Assembly (NCBI RefSeq): GCF_009649735.1 | Contig: NZ_WJNH01000001.1 | Location: forward strand, 1-64,000 | Source of the DNA: Salinibacillus xinjiangensis | Lineage (GTDB): Bacteria; Bacillota; Bacilli; Bacillales; Alkalibacillaceae | Direction: 5' to 3' | DNA length: 64,000 bases | Shown: in pieces, positions 49,590 through 58,941 of the stretch | Position numbering within the stretch: the stretch's first letter is position 1 | Layout of the letters: the number at the start of each line of letters is the position of its first letter | Notes under the pieces: model-generated | The model's input: the letters and a program-made list of their open reading frames with translations, nothing else | Databases searched by the model: none | What the model was told of the DNA's origin: nothing | Made by a program: the position numbers and the translations under genes

Positions 49590-51569
49590 CTATCCTTCCG
49601 CCTTGAGCTCCAAAATAATATCTCTTAATTCAGCTGCCCGTTCGAAGTCTAAATCCTTCGCAGCCTGTTTCATTTCGGTTTCCATTTGCTCGATGGTTTT
49701 TTCCTTTTCCTTCTTCGTCAGTTTCGCAAACGATTGTGTTTTTTCATATGCCTCGCCTTCTTCAGCTGCTTGAGTAGCACGGATGACATCATGAACTTCT
49801 TTACGAATGGTTTGTGGGGTGATTCCGTGCTCTTTATTATAGGCAATTTGTTTTTCACGACGACGATACGTTTCATCAATGGCAATTTGCATGGAATCTG
49901 TTATTTTATCAGCATACATAATGACCTTCCCTTTTTCATTACGCGCAGCTCGTCCAGTTGTCTGAATAAGGGAGCGCTGTGAACGCAAAAACCCCTCCTT
50001 ATCAGCATCTAAAATAGCAACGAGGGACACTTCCGGAATGTCCAAGCCCTCTCTCAACAAGTTAATCCCTACAAGGACATCATATTTTCCAAGTCGTAAA
50101 TCTCGGATAATTTCAATTCGCTCTAAGGTTTTAATTTCTGAATGTAAATAAGCAACCTTAAAACCGACATCCTTTAAGTAGTCCGTCAAGTCCTCAGCCA
50201 TTTTAATGGTTAATGTAGTAACGAGAACGCGCTCATTGTTCTCTGCCCGCTCCTTCACCTCACCAATTAAGTTATCAATTTGCCCTTTAATCGGCCGAAC
50301 TTCAATTTCAGGGTCAAGTAAACCTGTAGGACGAATAATCTGTTCAGTCATTTTTGGTGTATGCTCCAGCTCATATGGACCTGGTGTTGCGGATACATAA
50401 ACGATTTGGTTGATCTTTTTTTCAAATTCATTAAATTTAAGTGGGCGGTTGTCCAATGCTGATGGAAGTCTAAAACCGTGATCCACCAGCGTCATCTTTC
50501 GTGCTCGGTCGCCGTTGTACATCCCTCTAACCTGAGGAAGTGTCACGTGAGATTCATCGACAACCATTAAAAAGTCATCGGGAAAATAATCTAACAATGT
50601 ATAAGGTGTGGATCCTTCATCACGAAAAGTCAGATGGCGTGAATAGTTTTCAATCCCTGAACAAAAACCCATCTCCCGCATCATTTCTAAATCATAATTC
50701 GTCCGTTGTTCAAGTCGCTGTGCTTCTAATAATTTATTATTTGCACGTAATTCTGTTAACCGTTCTTCCAATTCCTTTTCAATATTGGCAATCGCCCGTT
50801 TCATTTTCTCTTCACGGGTTACGAAGTGGGAGGCTGGGAAAATCGCAACATGTTCCCGGTCTCCAATAATTTCACCTGTCAGTGCGTCCACCTCTCGAAT
50901 ACGGTCTATTTCATCTCCAAAAAACTCAATCCGTAAACAATGCTCCTCACGCGACGCAGGAATGATTTCCACCGAATCCCCGCGGACACGAAAGGTTCCC
51001 CGTTGAAAGTCAATATCATTACGGGCATATTGGATGTCCACCAGGTTGCGCAATAGTTCATCACGATCTTTTTCCATTCCTAGGCGTAGCGAAAGTACCA
51101 AATCACGGTATTCCTCTGGTGAACCGAGACCGTAAATACAGGATACACTAGCGACAATAATAACATCGCGTCGTTCAAACAATGATGATGTAGCGGAGTG
51201 GCGAAGCTTGTCAATTTCATCATTGATGCTAGCATCCTTTTCGATAAAGGTATCGGTTGATGGTACATAGGCTTCTGGCTGATAATAATCGTAATAACTA
51301 ACGAAATACTCCACCGCATTATTCGGGAAATATTCCTTAAACTCACTATATAATTGCCCAGCGAGCGTCTTGTTATGAGCAATAACCAATGTCGGTTTAT
51401 TTACCTCTTTAATAACATTCGATATCGTAAAGGTTTTCCCCGTACCTGTTGCCCCAAGTAATGTTTGATCTTTCTTCCCTTTTTCTATGCCGTCCACAAG
51501 CTCGGCAATCGCTTTCGGCTGATCACCTTGAGGACTATATTTTGATTGTAACTTAAACTGATTTTCCAA
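49590..51569 (-). CDS. uvrB: Excinuclease ABC subunit B
   Basis: A 659-residue helicase-like repair protein. Walker A GATGTGKT (39-46), beta-hairpin [12 protein letters not shown], motif II DESHV, motif VI TGRAARN, and the C-terminal UVR domain ([25 protein letters not shown]) that binds UvrC. TTG start (51567-51569) with GGAGGGG upstream. Expected to be SOS-induced through the LexA-type site upstream. Confidence 0.98.
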   Translation of the reverse strand: MENQFKLQSKYSPQGDQPKAIAELVDGIEKGKKDQTLLGATGTGKTFTISNVIKEVNKPTLVIAHNKTLAGQLYSEFKEYFPNNAVEYFVSYYDYYQPEAYVPSTDTFIEKDASINDEIDKLRHSATSSLFERRDVIIVASVSCIYGLGSPEEYRDLVLSLRLGMEKDRDELLRNLVDIQYARNDIDFQRGTFRVRGDSVEIIPASREEHCLRIEFFGDEIDRIREVDALTGEIIGDREHVAIFPASHFVTREEKMKRAIANIEKELEERLTELRANNKLLEAQRLEQRTNYDLEMMREMGFCSGIENYSRHLTFRDEGSTPYTLLDYFPDDFLMVVDESHVTLPQVRGMYNGDRARKMTLVDHGFRLPSALDNRPLKFNEFEKKINQIVYVSATPGPYELEHTPKMTEQIIRPTGLLDPEIEVRPIKGQIDNLIGEVKERAENNERVLVTTLTIKMAEDLTDYLKDVGFKVAYLHSEIKTLERIEIIRDLRLGKYDVLVGINLLREGLDIPEVSLVAILDADKEGFLRSQRSLIQTTGRAARNEKGKVIMYADKITDSMQIAIDETYRRREKQIAYNKEHGITPQTIRKEVHDVIRATQAAEEGEAYEKTQSFAKLTKKEKEKTIEQMETEMKQAAKDLDFERAAELRDIILELKAEG

Positions 51570-51605
51570 AGCAGCCCCTCCATTTCTCCGACAATTCCTT
51601 TAATC

Positions 51606-51634
51606 AGTATAACACAAATGCGAACAAACATTCT
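51606..51634 (-). promoter_or_regulatory. uvrBA promoter with LexA (SOS) box
   Basis: On the minus strand, -10 TATACT (51606-51611) preceded by the dyad AGAATGTTTGTTCG (51621-51634), which fits the Bacillus SOS box CGAAC-N4-GTTCG with two mismatches in the left half. Confidence 0.6.
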
Positions 51635-51683
51635 ATCGTAAAGTACTCTCTATAATAAGAATATTGATTTTTGGATTTGAATG

Positions 51684-51721
51684 CAAAAAAAGTCCCTGGC
51701 TGCATGGATCTACCAGAGACT
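51684..51721 (-). terminator. Terminator of the SGNH hydrolase gene
   Basis: AGTCTCTGG and CCAGGGACT (one mismatch) directly after the stop codon, followed by seven T on the minus strand. Confidence 0.8.
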
Positions 51722-52351
51722 CTAACAACCTATTTGGTGTACTGCATGGGCAATTTCAAAGTGTCCTCTTTTATTCGGGTGAAAACCATCTATTGATATT
51801 AATTTACGTTCCATTCCTCTAAAACGATGATATACATCCACTATTTTCACACCTGACTCTATCTCCTCAAGGCGAGTCAACTGTTCATTAAACCTTTGAG
51901 CCACTTCATCTGCCAACGGATGTTGTACCGGATTATACACATTTACAATTCGTAGCAAGCAAGTTTTCCCTACCTGATTCTGAGTCCATAAAATATGTTT
52001 GACAATATCGGCTATATTTTGAACTGCAATAGATAAGGTATACCACAGTACATGTTCATCTCTCATGCGCAAAAACATTTTCCATGCCAGTCGTAGATCG
52101 TTTCCACCCAGGGTTATCGTGATGATATCCGCCTGTTCAATATCTAACATAATGTCATGGCGGTTCATCCACCATTTAAACTCCTCAGATGTTGCCCCAT
52201 TTTTGGCCAGCTTCTTCGGGAACACAGGACGTGCTACCGTCTGTTCGGTTAAACGGCTATAAAGTTGAGTAAAGTCTATCGAGTACCAAGAGCCTTTTCC
52301 AATCGTTATGGAGTCTCCCAATGCAAGATAAAACAAAGGAATCCTATTCAT
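51722..52351 (-). CDS. SGNH/GDSL-family hydrolase
   Basis: A 209-residue esterase-type protein. Block I is LALGDSITIGKG, block III is LGGNDLR, and block V is DGFHPNKRGH with the catalytic Asp and His. There is no signal peptide, so it is cytoplasmic or peripheral. Start chosen at the ATG (52351) with AGAGGTG upstream; an in-frame GTG lies 9 nt before. It follows the STAND-LuxR regulator by 46 nt on the same strand and ends with its own terminator, so the two form a likely two-gene unit. Substrate unknown. Confidence 0.88.
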   Translation of the reverse strand: MNRIPLFYLALGDSITIGKGSWYSIDFTQLYSRLTEQTVARPVFPKKLAKNGATSEEFKWWMNRHDIMLDIEQADIITITLGGNDLRLAWKMFLRMRDEHVLWYTLSIAVQNIADIVKHILWTQNQVGKTCLLRIVNVYNPVQHPLADEVAQRFNEQLTRLEEIESGVKIVDVYHRFRGMERKLISIDGFHPNKRGHFEIAHAVHQIGC

Positions 52352-52396
52352 ATTGAACACCTCTGAATAGGATATGCATCGTCTAACGATTAGTTC

Positions 52397-54421
52397 TTAA
52401 TTCGAATTCTTCACATAATCCAACAACCGACGAATCAGCAAAGCGCGATTTTTTACTTCCATTTTTTTTAATAGATTACTAACATGCTTCTTTACGGTTA
52501 TTTGACTAACAGACAACGTCGAGGCAATTTCGTCATTGGTATACCCCTCCATAATCAATTCGGCCACCTCAAACTCCCGCGGCGAAAAGGGTAGACTTTT
52601 TCTTGGCAACTCAAGCCCACTCCCTTGTTCCAGCTGAGCAGCCAATTGATCCAAATAAGCCACCAGCTTAGGTCCTCTTACATCAAGCATATACGTTGGT
52701 GAGGGAACATTTGGACCATAATCAAAATGAGTAGCCCCCTTCACTTGTTCAAAGCCAAATCGTTTCAAAATATCCTGATACATTTTAAGCGGTGTAGACG
52801 TAATGATCCGACCACCTGAAAGAAGCAAAGGCATAAGACTATATAATAAATATGACCGTCTTGACGGGTCCTTTGGGTCGACTACATCGATCATGCGAAT
52901 AAAGTAACCAGCTGTTTCCCTCTCATCAACCATCATTTCTGACATTTCTGCCTTTGCTAACCGATTAAAATAACTTCTGGTAACTGGCATTTCCTTTAAA
53001 TAAGGAATGGTTTTTCTATTAATCGGAATCACAATCGATAGGCCCGTCATTTGTCCATTGTGATCCTTTGCAATTCGAAAAACATCGTACCCAAGCTGCT
53101 TCAAATATGAAACATCAATTAACTGGTTTTCTCGCTGGTTATGTTCCTTGGAAACTTTGAAAGAATACTTTTCCTCACTATTTAACTGATAGTAATCCAC
53201 CTCATAGTGTAAGGCCTGTTTTTTACGGTCTTCAAAATATTGTTCCACCTCATCAAAATTACTCTCATCAATGGATTGCAGGGAATAATGAACAGGAGAC
53301 GATTGATCATATAAAGATGCTGTGATCATATTGTCTCCTAAATGATAAATAAACTCTGAAATATAGAGTATGAGGTATTCCTGATCAGGCTTGGAAAAAA
53401 TCTTATGCCGATAATAGGCTGCACACCGTTTCGAGATATCCTTAAAACGTCGTGGATTTCGGTGCTTAAAATACTGATTTAACAACTGCCGAATAAAGTT
53501 ATCAACAAACCAACCATTTTTACCTTGCTTAACAAACGAGGTTTCCAGCACCTGATCAAACATTGTCTCTGAAACTGGCTGTTGATATATATAACTTAGG
53601 TTATCCTCATTGAAAAAGTGAAGAATGGTGCAAATCTCAATCAAAGCACGTAGGTCCCGGTCATGCTTCACCTCTTCTATGAAAAACTCAACCATATACT
53701 GAATTAAATCAAATTGCTCCTGCAAATTGATATTCTTCTCTTCTATTAATCTAGAGGTAAACAGCGAAAGGGCAAGAGGATGACCCTTGGTTGCATTCCA
53801 TAGCTTATAGGAAACGGAGGTCTCTAAGAATCCTCGTTTATTCACATACTGGTTTACATCTAGGAAGGATAGTTTTTGGAGTTCTATTTTTTTCGTAACC
53901 TGTTGCCAGGCAGGGGAATTCAGCCACGGTCCACGGAGTGGCGTTTGACCCGCAACCATGATCATCACTTGTTCAGGTACCTCATGGGCAACACTTTCCC
54001 GAATCCACTCCTCAGCCTCATGATGTTCATCGACATGATCAATCACCAGAATGCGTTTTCGATCTGATTTCGTAATAAAATCGATAAATTGATTGACTTT
54101 GTCATCCCGATATAATTTTTTCACTACATCTAATACACTTCGGGATGATAGATTAGCAATTCTAGAGGTCTTTCTACAATCAATCGTGAAAAATTCACCG
54201 CTACCGAGCTGAAGTCGTTCCTGTAACTTATGAATCAATAGGGTTTTCCCAACACCTGCGATTCCGTGTAATTGGATTAACCGGTATGGAAAGGGCTCTA
54301 ATGCAAATAGTTCTCCTAATTGATGTAGTTCATCATCCCGTCCCACAAATAATTCAAGCTCAGTACGATGGACTTGCTCCGTTAGTAAGACCTTCTCCTT
54401 GTTCCAATTCTCATTCCCCAT
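52397..54421 (-). CDS. STAND-type ATPase / LuxR-family transcriptional regulator
   Basis: A 674-residue regulator. N domain is a P-loop NTPase: FVGRDDELHQL (25-35), Walker A GIAGVGKT (53-60), Walker B RILVIDHVDE (123-132), and a winged-helix/helical arm to about 330. The C terminus (about 608-672) is a LuxR HTH (FSPREFEVAELIMEGYTNDEIASTLSVSQITVKKHVSNLLKKM). Between them, about 385-590, is an alpha/beta region with a GNAT-like tail (LKMYQDILKRFGFEQV) that may bind a small acyl or CoA ligand (inference). This layout resembles MalT/LAL regulators, with the TPR sensor replaced. Downstream partner: the SGNH hydrolase gene. Confidence 0.87.
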   Translation of the reverse strand: MGNENWNKEKVLLTEQVHRTELELFVGRDDELHQLGELFALEPFPYRLIQLHGIAGVGKTLLIHKLQERLQLGSGEFFTIDCRKTSRIANLSSRSVLDVVKKLYRDDKVNQFIDFITKSDRKRILVIDHVDEHHEAEEWIRESVAHEVPEQVMIMVAGQTPLRGPWLNSPAWQQVTKKIELQKLSFLDVNQYVNKRGFLETSVSYKLWNATKGHPLALSLFTSRLIEEKNINLQEQFDLIQYMVEFFIEEVKHDRDLRALIEICTILHFFNEDNLSYIYQQPVSETMFDQVLETSFVKQGKNGWFVDNFIRQLLNQYFKHRNPRRFKDISKRCAAYYRHKIFSKPDQEYLILYISEFIYHLGDNMITASLYDQSSPVHYSLQSIDESNFDEVEQYFEDRKKQALHYEVDYYQLNSEEKYSFKVSKEHNQRENQLIDVSYLKQLGYDVFRIAKDHNGQMTGLSIVIPINRKTIPYLKEMPVTRSYFNRLAKAEMSEMMVDERETAGYFIRMIDVVDPKDPSRRSYLLYSLMPLLLSGGRIITSTPLKMYQDILKRFGFEQVKGATHFDYGPNVPSPTYMLDVRGPKLVAYLDQLAAQLEQGSGLELPRKSLPFSPREFEVAELIMEGYTNDEIASTLSVSQITVKKHVSNLLKKMEVKNRALLIRRLLDYVKNSN

Positions 54422-54466
54422 ACCAACGAACCACCTTAATTGAATATTTTGAACATTTTGCTGATT

Positions 54467-54475
54467 ATTATACCA
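54467..54475 (-). promoter_or_regulatory. Extended -10 promoter of the STAND-LuxR gene
   Basis: TGG-TATAAT on the minus strand (TATAAT 54467-54472), a full extended -10 match, 46 nt before the start codon; no clear -35. Confidence 0.5.
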
Positions 54476-54511
54476 TACTATACTCTCTCTTTAATACTAT
54501 ATTCGAAATAT

Positions 54512-54541
54512 TGAAAAACACCACTTCGAATATGAAGTGGT
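54512..54541 (-). terminator. Terminator of the oligo-glucosidase gene
   Basis: ACCACTTC and GAAGTGGT, 6-nt loop, then GTTTTTC on the minus strand. Confidence 0.7.
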
Positions 54542-54793
54542 TAATGGGCAATGCAGTTGATCTCGGACGTTTCTAGCTGCTATTTACTATGAAACGGCCA
54601 TGATGAAGCCACTGTTAGACCTTTCTCTCTTCAAAAAAGGCTGAATTGTCCCTGAGACAAGCTCTGAGGGACATACCATCCCTCCGTTTAAGAAGGAATG
54701 GCCTTGATACAATCCCTAACGGACATTACGTTAGCCCAATATTAAATAATGTCCATGAGTCCATTTGCTACTATAAAGGGCAGACCTGTGAGA

Positions 54794-56473
54794 TTAACTT
54801 CCTTTATAAACACGTGCCTCATAAGGTTTCATTGTAAAAGATGAGCAGTCCTCTACTCCATCTACATCATAATTACTTATTAACAACCCCTTAGCCTGGA
54901 AGCTTTCTTCCTCTGGCAATTTGAATGGTACTGACTCATCGCTAAAGTTGGTCACTACCAATAATTTTTCATCGCTAAGTGTGCGCATATAGGCATATAT
55001 CTGATCATCCTCAGGGAGAATTAAACGATAATCTCCATAAACAATAATCTCATGTGTTTTCCGTAATTGAATGAGCTGTCGGTAATAATGGTATACGGAA
55101 TTTTCATCGTTAACCGCCTGCTCGGCATTAATGGTTGGATAATTTGAATTAATCTTCATCCAAGGCTCACCAGTTGTAAAGCCTGCATGCTCTTGGTCAT
55201 TCCATTGAAATGGTGTCCGAGCATTGTCACGTCCTTTGACATAAATGGACTCCATCACCTTGTCATGGGCCTCACCGCCATCAATGACTTTTTCTTTATA
55301 CATGTTTAAAATCTCAATATCCTTATACTCTTCAATTGACTCATATTGAACATTGGTCATGCCGATTTCTTCCCCTTGATAAATATAAGGGGTTCCTTGC
55401 AGCATGTGCAGAAATGTGGCCAGCATTTTTGCCGACTCTACTCGATATTCTTTATCGTTTCCAAATCGAGATACGACACGAGGCTGATCATGATTATTTA
55501 AATATAGACTGTTCCAACCAGTTCCGTGTAGCCCTTCTTGCCAGCGGGAGATGCTATCCTTTAAGTCCTTTAAATCTAACGGCTTATAATCCCATTTATC
55601 GGAATCATGGTCGAGATCCATATGTTCAAATTGAAACACCATTTGGAGCTCGTTACGTTCCAAATTGGTATATTTCTTCGCTTCTTCCACATCTACACCA
55701 GGCATTTCACCCACTGTCATCACATCATATTTGGATAAGACTTCACGATTCATTTCCTGTAAATATTCATGTACCCGCGGCCCGTTTTTAAAGAAACGAC
55801 TGCCTGACACATATTTTTGTCCTTTTGGATTCGGCGCGTCTGGCAATTCAGGAACCTTGGAAATAAAGTTAATGACGTCCATCCGAAACCCATCAATCCC
55901 TTTATCCAGCCACCATTTCATCATGTCATAAACCTCTTGACGAAGCTTTGGATTTTCCCAGTTTAGATCAGGCTGTTTTTTACTAAAGATGTGAAGGTAA
56001 TATTCATCCGTCTTTTCGTCGTATTCCCAGGCTGAACCACTAAAGGTTGACTTCCAGTTATTTGGCTCCTTGCCATCCTTGCCTGGACGCCATATGTAGT
56101 AGTCTCGATATGGATTGTCCTTTGATTTTTTCGCTTCTTGGAACCACTGGTGTTCATCTGAGGAGTGATTCACAACCAAATCCATGATTAACTTCATGTC
56201 TCGAGCGTGCATTTCGTCTAATAGCTCTTCCCAATCCTCCATCGTCCCGAAATCGTCCATAATGCGATAGTAATCCGCAATATCATAGCCATTGTCGTCG
56301 TTTGGGGATTCGTATACAGGTGAGAGCCATATCACATCTACTCCTAAATTCTTTATGTAATCAAGCTTCTCAATAATTCCTTGTATATCACCAATACCAT
56401 CCCCATTGCTATCCTTAAAGCTACGAGGATAAATTTGGTAAACCACACTTTCCTTCCACCAAGTTCGTTTCAT
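54794..56473 (-). CDS. GH13 alpha-glucosidase, probable oligo-1,6-glucosidase
   Basis: A 559-residue GH13 enzyme: SFKDSNGDGIGDIQGIIEKLDYIKNLGV at the N terminus, region I DLVVNHSS, region II GFRMDVINF (nucleophile Asp near 199, with the Val after it that marks alpha-1,6 specificity in this subfamily), region III MTVGEM (acid/base Glu), region IV NNHDQPR. No signal peptide. The ATG at 56473 with GGAGG is preferred to the frame opening at 56503. It lies downstream of treR behind a terminator, so expression probably depends on readthrough of the tre operon. Isomaltose-type or phosphorylated substrates are both possible. Confidence 0.88.
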   Translation of the reverse strand: MKRTWWKESVVYQIYPRSFKDSNGDGIGDIQGIIEKLDYIKNLGVDVIWLSPVYESPNDDNGYDIADYYRIMDDFGTMEDWEELLDEMHARDMKLIMDLVVNHSSDEHQWFQEAKKSKDNPYRDYYIWRPGKDGKEPNNWKSTFSGSAWEYDEKTDEYYLHIFSKKQPDLNWENPKLRQEVYDMMKWWLDKGIDGFRMDVINFISKVPELPDAPNPKGQKYVSGSRFFKNGPRVHEYLQEMNREVLSKYDVMTVGEMPGVDVEEAKKYTNLERNELQMVFQFEHMDLDHDSDKWDYKPLDLKDLKDSISRWQEGLHGTGWNSLYLNNHDQPRVVSRFGNDKEYRVESAKMLATFLHMLQGTPYIYQGEEIGMTNVQYESIEEYKDIEILNMYKEKVIDGGEAHDKVMESIYVKGRDNARTPFQWNDQEHAGFTTGEPWMKINSNYPTINAEQAVNDENSVYHYYRQLIQLRKTHEIIVYGDYRLILPEDDQIYAYMRTLSDEKLLVVTNFSDESVPFKLPEEESFQAKGLLISNYDVDGVEDCSSFTMKPYEARVYKGS

Positions 56474-56489
56474 GATGTATGCCTCCGTT

Positions 56490-56520
56490 TTTAAAAAAGC
56501 CACCTTGATAAGGTGGCTTT
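56490..56520 (-). terminator. Terminator between treR and the glucosidase gene
   Basis: AAAGCCACCTT and AAGGTGGCTTT with a 3-nt loop, overlapping the treR stop codon, followed by six T on the minus strand. The next gene's ribosome binding site is only some 10 nt beyond. Confidence 0.82.
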
Positions 56521-57232
56521 AGTTTTTTACTCTTCTCGCAAAGTCAACGAATCGAAATTTATCAGGGCGGTGTCTGGACTCCGAATACTGAAATAGACTC
56601 GTATCCTCTAAATACACATGACTTTTGATGACCACAACATTAGAATGCCCTTCTAAATCTAGGCACTCTCGATCCTCTTGTGTAGGTTCCTCGACTACAA
56701 TTTCTTTTTCCGCATATGCTATCGTTAGTCCGAGATCATTTTCAATATACTCATATATCGAGTTTTGACATGTTTCCTTAGAAAGAATAGGCACATAATC
56801 CGCGTTGAAAAAATCCTTATCCAAAATTATTTTTTCCCCAGAAATCTCTCTTATCCGCACTACTTTCCAGATTTGGCTTTGTTCAGAGGGTTGCAGCTTA
56901 TCGGTCACAGCCTTATCCTCTATAACACTAATTTCCTCGACAATGGTTTCACTTGTTTGGTTCATCTGCTGGGCCAATTCCTTAAAGCTAACAATTCCTG
57001 ACACTGGAAAAGAGAACTTGTTTATATCTAGCACAACAGAGCCCTTTCCACGAATTTTATGGATATAACCATTTTGCGCCAGCAGATTAAGAGCCTTTCG
57101 AATCGTTTCTCTGGATGTATCATATTCAGTCGTTAACTCATTTTCAGACGGCAGCAAAGTGGATGCTGGCCAAACATCCGATTGAATTTTTTTCACTAAA
57201 TCATCGTAAATGGTCAGATATTTCTTCTTCAT
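56519..57232 (-). CDS. treR: Trehalose operon repressor TreR (GntR family)
   Basis: A 237-residue GntR/HutC regulator. The winged HTH spans about 5-70 (LTIYDDLVKKIQSDVWPASTLLPSENELTTEYDTSRETIRKALNLLAQNGYIHKIRGKGSVV), followed by a UTRA ligand domain ending SESRHRPDKFRFVDFARR. B. subtilis TreR binds trehalose-6-phosphate and leaves its operators on induction. Two palindromes TTGTATATACAA in the treP promoter are its probable targets. Third gene of the treP-treA-treR operon. Confidence 0.94.
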   Translation of the reverse strand: MKKKYLTIYDDLVKKIQSDVWPASTLLPSENELTTEYDTSRETIRKALNLLAQNGYIHKIRGKGSVVLDINKFSFPVSGIVSFKELAQQMNQTSETIVEEISVIEDKAVTDKLQPSEQSQIWKVVRIREISGEKIILDKDFFNADYVPILSKETCQNSIYEYIENDLGLTIAYAEKEIVVEEPTQEDRECLDLEGHSNVVVIKSHVYLEDTSLFQYSESRHRPDKFRFVDFARRVKN

Positions 57233-57253
57233 TGTCCTACCCCATTTGTCTTG

Positions 57254-58915
57254 TCATTCACTTATATAATAAATCAAAGATTCGTATGGACGTAAGCTAA
57301 GCTGTTGAGATAAGGGCTCTGAATCTGAATAATTCGAAAGCAAGAGCCGTGATTGGTCTATATTTTCGATTGGTAGATTTACCTTTATTTCTTCATCATA
57401 AAAATTACTTACCACGACTAACTTTTCGCCTTGTCCATTTCGTGTATAAGCAAAAACATTTGGGTCATCCTCCAGAAGGATCTGGAAGTCTCCATTTGTA
57501 ATGATATCATAGTTTTTCCTTAGATTAATGAGCCGTTGATAATGTTTAAAAATGGACTGGTTATCCTGAGTAGCTCGTTCTGCATTGATCTCTGGATAAT
57601 GACTGGCTACTTCAATCCAGGGTGTTCCTGATGTAAAACCAGCGTGCTGTTCATCTGACCATTGCATCGGCGTTCTAGCATTATCCCGAGACTTTTGCTG
57701 TAATATTTCGATGATTTCTTGTTCTGTTTTGCCCTCAGCCTTTAATATGTTAAAGGCATTTATAGACTCCACATCGCGATACTGCTCTAGGGAAGTAAAA
57801 TGAGGATTCATCATGCCAAACTCTTCCCCCTGATAAATGTAAGGCGTTCCCTGCATCATATGAAGGGTTGTGGCTAACATTTTAGCAGATTCTCGGTGAT
57901 ACTCCCCTTCATCACCAAACCGTGATACTGCACGTGGTTGGTCGTGGTTGCACCAGAATAAAGCATTCCAGCCATTGCCCTCATGCATTCCCTTTTGCCA
58001 GCGGGATAAAATCTTTTTCAACTCGATAAAGTCAAATGGAGCCTTCGTCCACTTATCTCCGTTCGGGTAATCGACCTTTAAATGATGGAATTGGAACGTC
58101 ATATCTAGTTCCTCACGCTCTGGATTCGTGTATAGCACACAGTTTTCTAGATTTGTAGATGACATTTCACCGACCGTCATCATGTTATAAGGCTTGAACA
58201 CAGCTTGGGTTAGTTCATGTAAAAATTCGTGAATTCGTGGGCCATCGGTATAAAACTTTCGACCATCCCCACTGTCATCACTAGGAAACTGTTGATTTTT
58301 CGAAATCAAATTAATGACGTCGAGGCGGAATCCATCGATGCCTTTTTCTGCCCAAAAGCGAATCATCTCATAAAGCTTTTTTCTAACCTGTTTATTTTCC
58401 CAGTTTAAATCCGCTTGGGTTTTATCAAATAGGTGTAAATAATACTGGCCTGACTTTTTATCATATTCCCAAGCAGACCCACCAAATTTCGATTGCCAGT
58501 TGTTTGGTTCAGCCCCATTAACAGGATTCTTCCAAATGTAGAAGTCTCGGAATTCATTGTCCTTCGAGGAAATCGCCTGCTGGAACCACTCATGCTCTGT
58601 GGATGTATGATTAATGACTAAATCCATAATCAGCTTCATGCCACGTTTATGGGTTTCAGCAAGTAATTCCTCAAAGTCTTCCATTGTTCCATAAGTCGGC
58701 TCAATCGAATAATAATCGCTAATGTCATAGCCATTATCCTTTTGCGGAGATTGGTAAATAGGTGTCAACCAAATGACGTCGACACCTAATGTATTTAAAT
58801 AATCTAGCTTTTCGATGATTCCTTGAATATCGCCTATCCCATTTCCTGTAGTATCGTTAAAGCTTTTTGGGTAAATTTGATAGACGGTTGCGTTTTGCCA
58901 CCATGCTGAACTCAC
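57254..58915 (-). CDS. treA: Trehalose-6-phosphate hydrolase (phospho-alpha-1,1-glucosidase)
   Basis: A 553-residue GH13 enzyme that splits cytoplasmic trehalose-6-phosphate into glucose and glucose-6-phosphate. Start SAWWQNATVYQIYPKSFNDTTGNGIGD; region I DLVINHTS, region II GFRLDVINL, region III MTVGEM, region IV CNHDQPR. Assigned as TreA rather than a general glucosidase because it lies directly between treP and treR (26 and 21 nt gaps). About half identical by eye to the glucosidase gene downstream of treR, so the two look like an old duplication. Confidence 0.93.
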   Translation of the reverse strand: MSSAWWQNATVYQIYPKSFNDTTGNGIGDIQGIIEKLDYLNTLGVDVIWLTPIYQSPQKDNGYDISDYYSIEPTYGTMEDFEELLAETHKRGMKLIMDLVINHTSTEHEWFQQAISSKDNEFRDFYIWKNPVNGAEPNNWQSKFGGSAWEYDKKSGQYYLHLFDKTQADLNWENKQVRKKLYEMIRFWAEKGIDGFRLDVINLISKNQQFPSDDSGDGRKFYTDGPRIHEFLHELTQAVFKPYNMMTVGEMSSTNLENCVLYTNPEREELDMTFQFHHLKVDYPNGDKWTKAPFDFIELKKILSRWQKGMHEGNGWNALFWCNHDQPRAVSRFGDEGEYHRESAKMLATTLHMMQGTPYIYQGEEFGMMNPHFTSLEQYRDVESINAFNILKAEGKTEQEIIEILQQKSRDNARTPMQWSDEQHAGFTSGTPWIEVASHYPEINAERATQDNQSIFKHYQRLINLRKNYDIITNGDFQILLEDDPNVFAYTRNGQGEKLVVVSNFYDEEIKVNLPIENIDQSRLLLSNYSDSEPLSQQLSLRPYESLIYYISE

Positions 58916-58941
58916 TACGTAAAAACTCCTTCCCTTTCGTC

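Larger units (their letters stand above)
54422..54793. other. Intergenic region between the LuxR gene and the oligo-glucosidase gene
   Basis: 372 bp. It holds the LuxR promoter and a terminator for the glucosidase gene. The part 54560-54780 is compositionally odd, with scattered GGACAT and TCCCT words, but I could not find a regular period and no gene is visible. Confidence 0.5.

Noticed and set aside
54560-54780. Fourth phased array
   Set aside because: GGACAT and TCCCT words recur, but spacings (30, 34, 21, 18) do not follow one period.
54794-56473. Calling the gene after treR a second treA
   Set aside because: The treP-adjacent paralogue is the natural TreA; this copy follows a terminator and its region II (MDVIN) fits oligo-1,6-glucosidases.
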